From positions 6,946,501 to 7,010,500 of the forward strand of contig NC_091975.1 in assembly GCF_036711975.1 (NCBI RefSeq): a DNA stretch of 64,000 bases. The letters run 5' to 3'. This DNA comes from Onthophagus taurus. Its lineage: Eukaryota; Arthropoda; Insecta; Coleoptera; Scarabaeidae. The position numbers and the translations under genes were made by a program. Of this stretch, positions 29,001-40,707 are shown in pieces; positions within the stretch are counted from its first letter, which is position 1; every line of letters begins with the position of its first letter. Below the pieces are notes generated by a model, which was not told where the DNA came from, ran no database searches, and saw only the letters and a program-made list of their open reading frames with translations.

Positions 29001-32000
29001 GATAAAAGAAATAAAATTCGAAGCGTTTGGATTACAGGAAAGCGCGGTTTAACCGAAAAAGAAGCGGCCGAAATGCTTGTTAATGACGCGAGGAGGTTTA
29101 TCGAGTTAGAAATGGGGATGGTTAATATTAATTGGGGGGATAAAAATGATTGTGTTGAAGAAAGTGGGGGATTTAAAGCGAATTTGTTGTATAAAAAGGA
29201 TTTAGAGATTAACGAAAATTTAGATCAGGGTGAAAAAGAAATAAAAAAGAATATTTTATCCCCAACTATTATAAACACATCGAATGAGTTCGTAGCTCCA
29301 TCTCAACATTGTTTATCAACTATTATAACCCCTATTAATCAAATAAAACATCAAAAAAAAGCATCGACGAGAAATAAACGGAAATTATTTAATTATTCAT
29401 CAGAAAGCGATGTGCAAGAAACACCGGAGAAGAAACGGAAGAGAAAAAATAAAAATAGGAAAAAAATAGATCCTTTTATAATCGGTGAGAATCGTATATT
29501 TTTAGAATAACTTCCAACTTCTTCTATTCTTTCCTTACACTTCTTCCTAAGTCTTATTTTTTGCCTCACCTGCCTTGTTCCATTCTAATGATAAGGGCGT
29601 ACCAGTTTAGTTGCTTTCTCTCTATTTTGCTGATTATCTCTTCTTGATCTTATTTCCTCATTCTGTAATTTTTCGTAAAATTTTCATTGCCATTGTTGTG
29701 CCATATACTTTCAATTTTAGCTTTTTATCTATCTCCTTTTTCCCAAAAATTGTTCTGTTTAGACTATGATATACGTTGTTTGTTTTCTTTATTCTTGCAT
29801 TTATGCCTAAGTCCATCCTTTCATCTTGTGATATTATACTGTTCCGTAATAAATATTTCTTTTGGATTATTTCTTATTTCCTTTTTATTTATTATCACGA
29901 TTTTACATTTATTTACGTTCAATTCTATGCTTTTCAATTTTTTCTGTTCCTATTTTAACTAGCCTTTTTATGGTTCTCTGCTATCAGCACTATGTCGTCT
30001 AATTTTTATAACCTATTACTGTTTGATATTTATTTGTTCTTGTATTTTTTATCACTCTGTCCATTAATATTATAAATAACAAGGGGCTTAGGCTATTTTC
30101 TTGCTCATTTCAAAAGTTTTTGATGTTTCTCCTTTCATTTGTACTATTCCCTTGACTTGTTCAAGACACTTCCAGAATATTAGGTACACTTTAGTGGTGG
30201 AACGGATAGTTACCAAGTAGTTTTCTCATTGAATACAACTTTATTTATCAGTAGCAATCTCAGTGTAACAATCCCAATACGATAGTTTTTAGGAATAGGC
30301 ATGTATTACGATTGAATAAAAGTGCAATTATTTTTAAGGTTAAGTGGAAGAGCAGAAGCGGGTCATATTATGGTCGCATTCTGAACTTCGCCTTAGGATT
30401 TCCACCTGTTTTGTATTTAAGTTATTTTTCTTTTTAAATATTGTTTTTTTTTTCTTTTTTGATTATCTTTATTTTGCATTATAGTAACTATAGTTACTAT
30501 TATTATTGTTTGTTCTCTTTACTCTGCAAATAAAGGCAGTTTATTATTATTATTATTATATATAAAATGTCTTGTTGCAGTTTCGTCTAGCTTTCTTCTC
30601 TTCGCTTGTAATTTTCATCATCACATTCATTACTAACAGAACTGTCGCTGTTATTACTTTCGATTAATAATTAAAGTATCCACTTTTTAATGCAAAAAGC
30701 CGTTTTGAAAAATCACTTTTAGTTCTTGAGAAAAAAATTTTTGAAATGATCGACAATTTCTTCAAATTTTGTTTAAGTTTTAAAAATTCATATAAAATCC
30801 AGTTCTTGGAATATGAGTATGAAAATTTCCCAAAGTGTTAATAAAAGTGTCTTCTTTCCAATGAACCAACCCGTTTTGAAAAATAGCTTTTAGTTTTTGA
30901 AAAAACAATATTTGAAGTTTTGATAAAATTTTCGATGTTACAATTTTCAAAATTCGCCATAAAATTCATTTCTTGAAGGGTCTTTGTGGAAATATCACCA
31001 ATTATTAATTAAAGTATCCTCTTTTTAATGCAAAAAGCCGTTTTGAAAAATCACTTTTAGTTCTTGAGAAATAAATTTTTGAAATGATCGATTCAAACTT
31101 TACAATTTTCGCCGATTAAGTTTTAAAAATTCGTATAAAATCGATTTCTTGGAATCTGAGTATGAAAATTTCCCAAAATGTTAATAAAAGTGTCCTCTTT
31201 CCAACGAACCAGCCCATTTTGAAAAATAACTTTTAGTTTTTGAGAAAACAATATTTGAAGTTTTGATAAAATTTTCGATGTTACAATTTTCATCGATAAT
31301 TTTCAAAATTCGCCATAAAATTCGTTTCATGAAGGATCTTTGTGGAAATATCACCAATTATTAATTAAAGTCTCCTCTTTTTAATGCAAAAAGCCGTTTT
31401 GAAAAATCACTTTTAGTTCTTGAGAAATAAATTTTTGAAATGATCGACAATTTCTTCGAATTTTGCAATTTTCGCCGATTAAGTTTTAAAAATTCGTATA
31501 AAATCGATTTCTTGGAATCTGAGTATGAAAATTTCCCAAAATGTTAATAAAAGTGTCCTCTTTCGAATGAACCAACCCATTTTGAAAAATAACTTTTAGT
31601 TTTTGAGAAAACAATATTTGAAGTTTTGATAAAATTTTCGATGTTACAATTTTCAAAATTCGCCATAAAATTCATTTCTTGAAGGATCCTTGTGGAAATA
31701 TCACTAATTATTAATTGAAGTATCCTCTTTTTAAAGCAACAAGCCGTTTTGAAAAATCACTTTCAGTTCTTGAGAAATAAATTTTTTAAATGATCGATTC
31801 GAATTTTACAATTTTCGCCGATTAAATTTTAAAAATTCGTATAAAATCGATTTCTTGGAATCTGAGTATGAAAATTTCCCAAAATGATAATAAAAGTATC
31901 CTCTTTCCAATGAACCAACCCATTTTGAAAAATAACTTTTAGTTTTTGAGAAAACAATATTTGAAGTTTTGATAAAATTTTCGATGTTACAATTTTCAAA

Positions 32001-35000
32001 ATTCGCCATAAAATTCATTTCTTGAAGGATCCTTGTGGAAATATCACTAATTATTAATTAAAGTATCCTCTTTTTAATGCAAAAAGCCGTTTTGAAAAAT
32101 CACTTTTACTTCTTGAGTAATAAATTTTTGAAATGATCGATTCGAATTTTACAATTTTCGCCGATTAAGTTTTAAAAATTCGTATAAAATCGATTTCTTA
32201 GAATCTGAGTATGAAAATTTCCCAAAATGTTAATAAAAGTGTCCTCTTTCCAATGAACCAACCCATTTTGAAAAATAACTTTTAGTTTTTGAGAAAACGA
32301 TATTTGAAGTTTTGATAAAATTTTCGATGTTACAATTTTCAAAATTCGCCATAAAATTCATTTCCTGAAGGGTCCTTGTGGAAATATCACCAATTATTAA
32401 TTAAAGTATCCTCTTTTTAATGCAAAAAGCCGTTTTGAAAAATCACTTTCAGTTCTTGAGAAATAAATTTTTGAAATGATCGATTCGAATTTTACAATTT
32501 TCGCCGATTAAGTTTTAAAAATTCGTATAAAATCGATTTTTTGGAATCTGAATATGAAAATTTCCCAAAATGTTAATAAAAGTGTCCTCTTTCCAATGAA
32601 CCAACCCATTTTGAAAAATAACTTTTAGTTTTTGAGACAACAATATTTGAAGTTTTGACAAAATTTTCGATGTTACAATTTTCATCGATAATTTTCAAAA
32701 TTCGCCATAAAATTCGTTTCATGAAGGACCTTTGTGGAAATATCACCAATTATTAATTAAAGTATCCTCTTTTTAATGCAAAAAGCCGTTTTGAAAAATC
32801 ACTTTCAATTCTTGAGAAATTAATTTTTGAAATGATCAATTCGAATTTTACAATTTTCGCCGATTAAGTTTTAAAAATTCGTATAAAATCGATTTTTTGG
32901 AATTTGAGTATGAAAATTCCCCAAAATGTTAATAAAAGTGTCCTCTTTCCAATGAACCAACCCATTTTGAAAAATAACTTTTAGTTTTTGAGAAAACAAT
33001 ATTTGAAGTTTTGATAACATTTTCGATGTTACAATTTTCATCGATAATTTTCAAAATTCGCCATAAAATTCGTTTCATGAAGGATCTTTGTGGAAATATC
33101 ACCAATTATTAATTAAAGTATCCTTTTTTTAATGCAAAAAGCCGTTTTGAAAAATCACTTTCAATTCTTGAGAAATTAATTTTTGAAATGATCAATTCGA
33201 ATTTTACAATTTTCACCGATTAAGTTTTAAAAATTCGTATAAAATCCAGTTCTTGGAATATGAGTATGAAAATTTCCCAAAATGTTAATAAAAGTGTCCT
33301 CTTTCCAATGAACCAACCAATTTTGAAAAATAACTTTTAGTTTTTGAGAAAACAATATTTGAAGTTTTGATAAAATTTTCGATGTTACAATTTTCAAAAT
33401 TCGCCATTAAATTCATTTCTTGAAGGATCTTTGTGGAAATATCACCAATTATTAATTAAAGTATCCTCTTTTTAATGCAAAAAGCCGTTTTGAAAAATCA
33501 CATTTAGTTCTTGAGAAATAAATTTTTGAAATGATCGAAAATTTTTTCGAAGTTTTTTCTTGGTATTTTAGTCTTTCTCCTTCCTGCCTTAGTTGTGAAT
33601 TGCCATGACTAATCTGTGTTTGGTTCCCATTTCTGATTCTGCTTCAGTCTTTACCTCCTCCACTCTGTAACCAATAATACTTAGCATTTCTTTCTTCCTC
33701 CACAAACATATAAACAATAAATTATTTTAGATAACCTAAACAATATTAATATAGAAAATATTGATAACAAAGAATCGTTCACAAAATTTCAAATCGAAAT
33801 TAAAACGAAGAAATCAATTTCATTATCATTGGGTTGTACAGAAATTGAAAGCATTAAAAAGCCAAAAATTGGGATGAAATCGGAGACTCAAATAAATAAA
33901 GTGTTAAGCTTTAACAAAGAAATTAAAGGGATTGGTTTTAATTGGGGCACAAACACGGTTTATTACGTTTGTTTTGAATCGACGAGTGTATCAAAATTGG
34001 AAAAAATTAACTTATTAAAAGAAATTTTTAATAACCCAGAAATAAAGGTGCGAATTTTCGATGGAAAGGAACAAATCAAAACGGCCGCGTTAAGTTTGGG
34101 AGTTGATTTTAATACTAATATCGAAGATCCGAAAGTATTTGATTGGATTTTAAATCCTGATGGAAGCGAAAAAAATTTGCAAGAAATGGTTCGTTTTTTT
34201 TAAGTTATTTATAATCAACTTTAACGTTAAAATGTTTAAGGTGATTAAATACATCCCGGAAGCTCAAAATTTATTAAAATCAATCGATGATAAAATAAAA
34301 GGAGTTGGAAGTATCGGATTAAACACGAAATTATCAAAAACACCCCCGAAACTTCGATGTTGCGTCGAATCAGTTTTAACTTGGTTCTTATTCGAATCAT
34401 TTCTAAAAAGCCAAGAAAAAAAGTTATTTCACCCTTTTTGTAAGTCATAAAACCAAAAATCAATACATTTCTTACAAATCAATTTTTTAGATGTTGAAAT
34501 GTCGCTTATTAAAATATTATCTCGCATGGAATTAATAGGATTTGGTGTAAATTTATCGAAATTACAAGAGCTGTCGAAAATTTTAGCACAACAAACGGTG
34601 GATTTAGAAAAAAAAGCTTTCCATATCGCAGGAAGAACCTTTAGCTTTTCATCTTCAACCGACGTCGCTAAAATTTTAGGAATGTACCAAAATAAAAAAC
34701 GAATTAGTACAAATAAAAAAGCCTTAGAGAAACAATTAGAAAATCCGATTGCCCCTTTAATAGTTCAATGGAGAAAAATAAACAGCATTTTAACAACGAC
34801 AATTTACCCTTTATTAAAATTAATTAAAAACGAAAATCGTATTTATCCTTGTTCGATCACGCATCATGCAACTGGAAGAATTTCTATGCACGAACCTAAC
34901 TTACAAAGCGTCCCAAGAAATTTCGAATCTAACGATAAAGCGATTATAATTAATTGTCGCGAAGCCTTCCAAGCTAAAGATAATCATTTATTGATTTCTG

Positions 35001-35698
35001 CCGATTATTGCCAATTAGAATTAAGATTATTAGCTCATTTTTCCAAGGATAAAAATTTAATCGAAGTTATGAAACGCGTAAATGATGATGTATTCAAAAT
35101 AATCGCAAGTAAATTAAATAATGTTAAAGTTGAGGAAGTTACCGATGAAATGAGGCAAAGAGCGAAACAAATTTGTTATGGAATTATTTATGGGATGGGT
35201 GTAAAAGGACTTTCTGAGCAAATGAATAGTTGCGAAGAAGAAGCTTCGATGTTTTTAGAAAACTTCCACGAAAAATATCCGGGTATTCGACAACACATCC
35301 AAACACTTATTGAAAAATGTAAAGAAACCGGGTTTATTGAGACTTTAAGCGGGAGAAGGAGATTTTTTGAAAACATCAACAATCCCCACCCCGCCGTTAA
35401 AAGTCAAGCAGAAAGACAAGCTGTTAATACAACTATTCAAGGATCAGCTGCTGATATTACCAAGAACGCGATGGTTTTAATCGAAAATGTGTTCCAAAAT
35501 AAATTTAAAACATCAAGAAATAAACCTGAATTAGTTTTGCATATCCACGATGAGTTATTATATGAGGTTCCTGAAAAGTATTTAGCAGTAACAGCAAAAA
35601 TTATTAGGAAAAGTATGGAAAACGCTGTAAAATTATCGATTCCTTTTCCTGTAAAAATAAAATTTGGTAAATCTTGGGGAAAATTAGAGATGATTTAA
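26097..35698 (+). CDS. POLQ: DNA polymerase theta (helicase-polymerase), mus308 orthologue
   Basis: Four exons join in phase to 1750 codons: 26097-29484, 33731-34188, 34241-34439, 34491-35698. Family role: nuclear enzyme of theta-mediated (microhomology) double-strand break repair. Seen: an Asn/Asp/Lys-rich N-terminus (aa 1-240); a superfamily 2 helicase with SAPTSAGKT (aa ~275), DEMH (~372), GMSATLPN (~412) and QMIGRAGRMG (~622), all inside one 1129-codon exon; a short basic linker; an inactive-exonuclease-like segment (aa ~1180-1345); and an A-family polymerase with motif A DYCQLELRLL, motif B RQRAKQICYGIIYG and motif C HDELLYEVP. The helicase frame stays open to 29510, but donor ATCG|GTGAGA at 29485 joins in phase to the acceptor at 33730. 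Intron 2 is only 52 nt, with a weak GTTCGT donor. At 1750 aa it is shorter than fly mus308 (~2060) and human POLQ (~2590), mainly in the linker. AATAAA overlaps the stop codon. Confidence 0.92.
30656..33545. repeat. Dimeric tandem array, about 350-bp units, in POLQ intron 1
   Basis: The marker GCAAAAAGCCGTTTTGAAAA occurs near 30692, 31030, 31386, 31735, 32079, 32422, 32778, 33134 and 33478, with spacings of 338-356 bp. Each unit is itself two diverged halves of about 170 bp: the A half carries AAGCCGTTTTGAAAAATCAC and the B half the related ACCCGTTTTGAAAAATAACT. The array is therefore a higher-order (dimeric) satellite-like repeat of about eight full units. Some units carry a CATCGATAATTTTC insertion variant, so subtypes exist. 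Confidence 0.9.
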
Positions 35699-35764
35699 TA
35701 AAAACATTTACCAATTTATCACTTAACCTTCAGTTTCTAAGTTTAAATCTTTAATGACAATATT

Positions 35765-35975
35765 TAGTTCTAATTTTTTTTATTTTTGTCAAATAAACAA
35801 TGAAATCTCTACATAAAAAAATCTGATTCTACTTCATCCACTATTTCATCTCCTTTATCTTCAGTATTCTCCTCCCCATCATCCTGATTTTCCTCAAAAT
35901 CAACTAATTTTTGTACAACCGAAATGTTTCTGTTCTTGAACAATTTGCATTTTATATTCTTGCAATTCCCTTCTT
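35765..35975 (-). pseudogene. Duplicated 3' end of CDC5L
   Basis: This segment repeats the last coding stretch and 3' flank of CDC5L (about 41697-41940) in the same orientation: shared CTCCTCCCCATCATCCTGAT, TTTTTGTACAACCGAAATGT and CTTGAACAATTTGCATTT, with two in-frame losses relative to the gene. The translation retains VVQKLVDF and a Glu/Asp-rich end. It ends near 35975, where sequence changes to a Penelope-terminus-like motif (GGTTTAGCCGCATGTCTCTC). Together with the real gene end it brackets the TE island. Confidence 0.85.
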
Positions 35976-36823
35976 TGATTTTGCATTCAGGTTTAGCCGC
36001 ATGTCTCTCAAGACGGCTATGTCCAAAAATGGACGCAGAGAGCTGCTTGATGATAATAATCATAATAACTTGATCTAATCGTGTTTGTAAATTTTCATAA
36101 GAGGAGAAGGCTTCCGCAAGCCGATGATATCATTCTATCAAATAGCTGCAAGTTTTTGGGTGTTTATCTAGACGAGCAGCTAAGTTTTGACAAACATGTT
36201 GATCACCTGGTTTCGAAATTGAACTCGTTCTTTTATGCAATTCTGAAGTTGAAGGGATGCCTCCTGCTATCGGGATTATTAGATGCGTATTATGCTCTCT
36301 GTTATTCGCATCTCTCATACAATATATTATTGTAGGGAAGATCGAGGGAGTGGCGGCGTGCCTTTGTAGCACAGAAGATTAATCTTCGACCTAAACTGCA
36401 GAGATTCGTGTAGAGATACATTCAAGGCCAATTCGCTTCTTACTCTTCAAAGTATATATATATAAATCAGTTGTTCATGTGCGGGAGCATGTCGATAGAT
36501 ACCCTGTCATGAAACACAATTACGAAACTAGATCTGATAGTTTGGTGTGCTTGGGTCATCATAAGACGGCTTTCTTTGAAAAGAGTCCACGGTATGATTT
36601 CCCAAAGCTCTATAATAATTTGCCATCTGCAATTAAAAAAGCTGATACGCTTAGCTCATTTAAACATAAAGTAAAAATGATGCTTGTAGAAAGGGCGTTT
36701 TACGACCGCCAGGAATACTTGTCATTTAATTTTAGTATTAGTCCTAGTCAACTAGCATAGGTCATACTTCATAATTTAATTTCTCTCTTTCTTTGTTGAA
36801 TATTGTGTATGTTGTGTATTATA

Positions 36824-38907
36824 CAGTGTGACCCGTTTGAAAGCGGAACACCCTCGTAAAATTTGTATTTATTATCCGATTTCGATAATTTTTTTTTTTA
36901 ATTGTAGAGCGTAAAAAACTGTATCTTGGGACAAAGAGTGATATTTTTCTTAAAAAAAACAAGGCCTACTATTTCACTTTTTAGATGCTAAAAATGAAGA
37001 AATCATATTAGGAAATTTTTTACAAAAAATCTGAGTACACCACTACATTAAGCGCCTTTTGAAATGGGCATATACCAGATCTCATCAAAAATGGTTACAA
37101 ATCAACACCGTTACAGATAATTGAAAAATATAATTTTTTATAAATTAATCTCATCTGATCTAGTAGACCATGACAAAAATGTAATAAAATACAGAGAATA
37201 ATACAAAACTATTTAACAATATTTAACAGAAATTCAAAAAATTGAAGAAAAAAACAACATTCAAGGTATTAATAGAAAATAAAAACTAGTTAAATGTCTG
37301 TTGCTTCCACCAATCCACCGTTAAGTTCGATACATTTATTGTACCTTCTTCGTGCATTCATTGTTACATTCCTCAGTTGCTCTGGGGTAATGTCTGCACA
37401 TGCCTGAACTATTCTAGCACGCAGTTCATCTAGCGACTGTGTCCTTGACCTGTAAACTTTCTGTTTAAGGATACCCCAAAGAAAAAAGTCGAGTGGTGTC
37501 AAATCAGGAGATCTTGGCGGCCATTCAATAAGATGGCTATTTCTTCCTATCCATCGATTTTCAAAATTTTCATTTAACCAACGCTTTACCACTACTGCGT
37601 TATGCACGGGAGACCCATCTAATTGAAATTTTATATTCGCACATACCAGAGGTGGTAAATTGTTTAGCGCATTCGAAAACTCATTTCTTAAGAAATACAA
37701 AAATTTTGTTGAATTTAAATTGCCCTCAAAGAAAAATGGACCAATAATTCTGTTGTCAAGAATTCCGCACCACACATTTATTTTATGCGAATACTGTCGC
37801 CTTGCGTTGATGATCCACTCTGGATTTTCTGTGCACCAATACCTTGAATTTTGCGATGACACCACGCCATTTGTTGTAAACGTGGCCTCATCGCTAAACA
37901 AAATTTCCCTTAAAAAGTTTCTGTTTTCCAAGTATTCACCTTGAGCCCATAAACAGAATTCTAGTCTTCTCTCTTCGTCTCTTGGTTCAAGAGTGTGTAG
38001 AAATTTTGGTTTATAGGGTTTAATTTTATTTTTTGTCAGGCACCTTCTAATACATTCTCTTGGAATATTTAAATCTATGGCAGCCGTTCTCAAACTCGAA
38101 TGAGGGTTATTATGAAAATATTCCACTATTTGATTATTATTTCTAATTTCCCGGCGTGGATTTTGAACTTTTAGAATTTGTTTTGATACACTGCCTGTAT
38201 CGTTGAATACCTTATTTACCCGGTGAACGGTGCTAGCACTAACCGGAGGCATATCTGGATGCCTGTTATTAAATTCTATAGCCGCTTTTCTTTTCGAAAG
38301 AATATTATCGCCAACAAGGCGTACAATTTCAACTTTGTGTCTAACACTTAGTCGTTCCATAATTACACCACTAAATTGCACACTTTTTATAAAATTTTTA
38401 TAAGCACAAAACTGACAGAAGTAATGCTTTAAATCACTTTTATAGAATTCAATTCTTTTTTTTTATTTCCATGGTTTACTAGATAACTATTTTTTTATTT
38501 CCATGGTTACAAATGTAAATAGTTTTTGTATTATTGGCTGTATTTTATTTCCTTTTTTGTCATGGTTTACTCCATCTGATCAAATAAATTCATAAAATAT
38601 TGTATTTTTCAATTATCTGTAACGGTGTTAATTTGTAACCATTTTTGATGAAATTTGGTATATGCCCATTTCAAAAGGTGCTTAATGCAGTGGAGTACTC
38701 AGATTTTTTGTAAAAAAATTCCTAATATGATTTCTTCATTTTTAGCACCTAAAAAGTGAAATAGTAGGCCTTGGTTTTTTTAAAAAAATATCACTCTTTG
38801 TCCTAAGGTACAGTTTTTTACGCTCTACAATTAAAAAAAAAATTATCGAAATCGGATAATAAATACAAATTTTACGAGGGTGTTCCGCTTTCAAACGGGT
38901 CACACTG
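36824..38907 (-). mobile_element. Mariner-like transposon with about 390-bp inverted repeats and intact ORF
   Basis: The ends CAGTGTGACCCGTTTGAAAG and its inverted copy abut TA on both sides (36822-36823, 38908-38909). The arms extend to about 37215 and 38515 with high similarity. The single minus-strand gene between them is an uninterrupted transposase. Total 2084 bp. It split a LINE 3' UTR, so it arrived after that LINE. Confidence 0.9.
37290..38381 (-). CDS. Mariner-like DDE transposase, apparently intact
   Basis: 363 codons with no stop or frameshift; the likely start is Met1 or Met8 (MERLSVRHK). The N-terminus holds a helix-turn-helix type DNA-binding region (STVHRVNKVFNDTG, then a second HTH around aa 85-120). 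The DDE core is complete: Asp164 in LFSDEATF, Asp255 in FQLDGSPVHN, and Asp298 in SPDLTPLDFFLWG. The spacing from second to third Asp is 42 residues, near the DD41D group of the IS630-Tc1-mariner superfamily. The enzyme would bind the element's inverted repeats, cut and paste into TA sites. It is flanked by long matching arms, so the copy may be autonomous. Whether it is expressed cannot be told from sequence. Confidence 0.92.
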   Translation of the reverse strand: MQFSGVIMERLSVRHKVEIVRLVGDNILSKRKAAIEFNNRHPDMPPVSASTVHRVNKVFNDTGSVSKQILKVQNPRREIRNNNQIVEYFHNNPHSSLRTAAIDLNIPRECIRRCLTKNKIKPYKPKFLHTLEPRDEERRLEFCLWAQGEYLENRNFLREILFSDEATFTTNGVVSSQNSRYWCTENPEWIINARRQYSHKINVWCGILDNRIIGPFFFEGNLNSTKFLYFLRNEFSNALNNLPPLVCANIKFQLDGSPVHNAVVVKRWLNENFENRWIGRNSHLIEWPPRSPDLTPLDFFLWGILKQKVYRSRTQSLDELRARIVQACADITPEQLRNVTMNARRRYNKCIELNGGLVEATDI

Positions 38908-39094
38908 TATATTGTATGTGGTTTGAACTTGTCACATCTACTATTTGTAGCCAGGTGATTAAATAAATTATTATTATTAATCCAAATTACGACAGATTCG
39001 TCTAATGATAATACGTCTTTGATTCAACGTCCTCATCATCTTCCTCTTCATTTTTTTTTTTTTGGAATCTGATATATTTTTACTGGTATCACTT

Positions 39095-39200
39095 TTATAC
39101 CCACTGTTTGGGTATTTACCCTGGGCCGGGATAAATACCCGGATAAATACCCATTTTAGAAATACCTACCCACCTACCCAGCTCCCATCACTGATAACGA
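39095..39200. repeat. Cluster of GGGTATTTACCC-like palindromes
   Basis: Repeated short palindromic words (TTTGGGTATTTACCC, GGGATAAATACCCGG, TAAATACCCATTTTAG) within 100 bp. This looks like the subterminal repeat cluster of a DNA transposon such as a hAT element, but neither terminus nor transposase is visible. Confidence 0.35.
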
Positions 39201-39697
39201 ATAATAAAAAAGCGGATTATCTTAAAAACACTAAACTTTAGCACAGTTTGATAAGAGTACCCTTTTTGCTTAAAAAGTACAGAGAATAAGAATTTTTATT
39301 CAAAAAGTATACTGTCAGAAAAGTTATTGTCATTTTAATCCGTAAAGAATACGTTACAGGGCGGCTACAGTAAAACGGACTCCATAATCGTCTTTCTCAT
39401 GCCAAAAAACCTCCGTATACCAAATTTGAAAAGAATCGATTGAAATATACGTGTAATATTAAATAAAAATCAATTTAAAAATTTAATTTGAACACCCTGT
39501 ATTTCCAAAACAAAGCGTTTGTCGACCTATTTTTATATGAAGTTTTTGTGTTAATTTTAAAAGATCTATCGACTGTTAAAGTACTGCTACAAAAACCTGA
39601 AATATCCTGTATAATAGAGATAGTATATAATAAATTAGATATATATACAGGGTGTATCTGAATGACTGCAACAAACTTGAAGGGGTGATTCTTTAGG

Positions 39698-40486
39698 GTA
39701 GGTACACACGGTCGATTATTCATCGACGAAACAGTTTAGTTGGATTGGTTTGAAATCGCGATGCATTATCAATTTATAACCGACTAAACTGTTTAGTTGT
39801 TCATAAATCGTGTTGTATGCGCACACATATCGATTTCGAAACAACTTGTATTTATATTGTATTAAATATTGAATAATACCTGGAAATAATTCAAGTTTTT
39901 AAAATAATGTAATTGAATTACTTTAATATACAGTGTGGTAATTAATCACAATATTGGTATTGCAATACACGATTTGCGTATGATGCGTATTGCACTCTGA
40001 TATTAGTTGCATACTTGCAATGATGACGTCGGGTACGATAATTAATTAACACACTGTATTTAGTGTAGTATATAATTAACTGCGGTAGCAAAACGGAAAA
40101 TAATTTAACTTAATTTTTGATTTTAACTTATCAATGATAAGTGAATTTATTATTTTATGATAAGTTATCATAAAATAATTGAGGGAAACTTGATTTATGT
40201 TATACTAGAGAAGACACTTCAACTCTCAGTAAACTTGACCTTGAGGTTGCGCGCGCAACCTAAGTTCCTATTAACTGTGTGTGCGCTTCAATATGAAGCT
40301 GTGGCATTATTGCAGTTGTACGATAGTTGCACAACTTTTTAATCATAAGTGCACATCGACTCCTTTTGATTAAAAAATCGAGTTGATCTGCAGTTGTGTT
40401 GTGTGCGCAGCTACATTAAACTTAATACATTTATGTCCATCGACTAAACTATCGGCCGACTAAAAATCGACCATGTGTGCCTACTC
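39698..40486. mobile_element. Inverted-repeat MITE (middle layer)
   Basis: It begins GTAGGTACACACGGTCGATT ... GTTTAGT and ends with the inverted relative AAAAATCGACCATGTGTGCC at 40465-40482. Internal motifs include cgaC/T-AACTGTTTAG and GCGCACACA words on both sides. It sits inside the outer MITE and itself holds a 126-bp element. Confidence 0.7.
39931..40056. mobile_element. 126-bp MITE (inner layer)
   Basis: Ends CAGTGTGGTAATTAAT and ATTAATTAACACACTG are inverted relatives flanked by TA. The core contains GTTGCATACTTGCAATGATG. A second copy of the family occurs at 41504-41641. Confidence 0.75.
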
Positions 40487-40707
40487 TTAAACATATTCCC
40501 CAAATTTCATTTTCCTAGCGTTTATGGTTTTTGAGAAAAACAAATTAAACCAAAATTTTCCGCCATTTTTGGAGGGGTGTAGCTCCTTAGGGGAGCCGAA
40601 GTCGCCCATGGTTCATATATCAAAGTACCCTTAAAATTCACTAAAGAATCACCCCTTCAAGTTTGTTGCAGTCATTCAGATACACCCTGTATATATAATT
40701 ATATATA

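Larger units (their letters stand above)
36070..38985 (+). mobile_element. LINE 3'-end fragment interrupted by a mariner
   Basis: Plus-strand frames encode the part downstream of an RT domain: SCKFLGVYLDEQLSFDKHVD (36140-36200), then a C-terminal segment at 36479-36760 (YETRSDSLVCL, PKLYNNLPSAIKKA). Frames are broken by stops between 36330 and 36480. The 3' UTR continues to 36823, is split by the mariner-like element at 36824-38907, and resumes to end in an (ATT)n tail at about 38960-38980, typical of CR1/Jockey-type LINEs. Confidence 0.7.
39648..40689. mobile_element. Inverted-repeat MITE (outer layer of a nested trio)
   Basis: About 50-bp ends CAGGGTGTATCTGAATGACT ... GGGGTGATTCTTTAG are inverted at 40640-40689, and TA flanks both sides. 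The interior is occupied mostly by another inverted-repeat element (39698-40486). The remaining native sequence near 40490-40640 includes TCCTTAGGGGAGCCGAAG. Confidence 0.85.

Noticed and set aside
26097..29510. A separate HELQ-like helicase gene ending at the stop at 29510
   Set aside because: A donor at 29485 joins in phase to exons carrying the A-family polymerase domain, the POLQ architecture.
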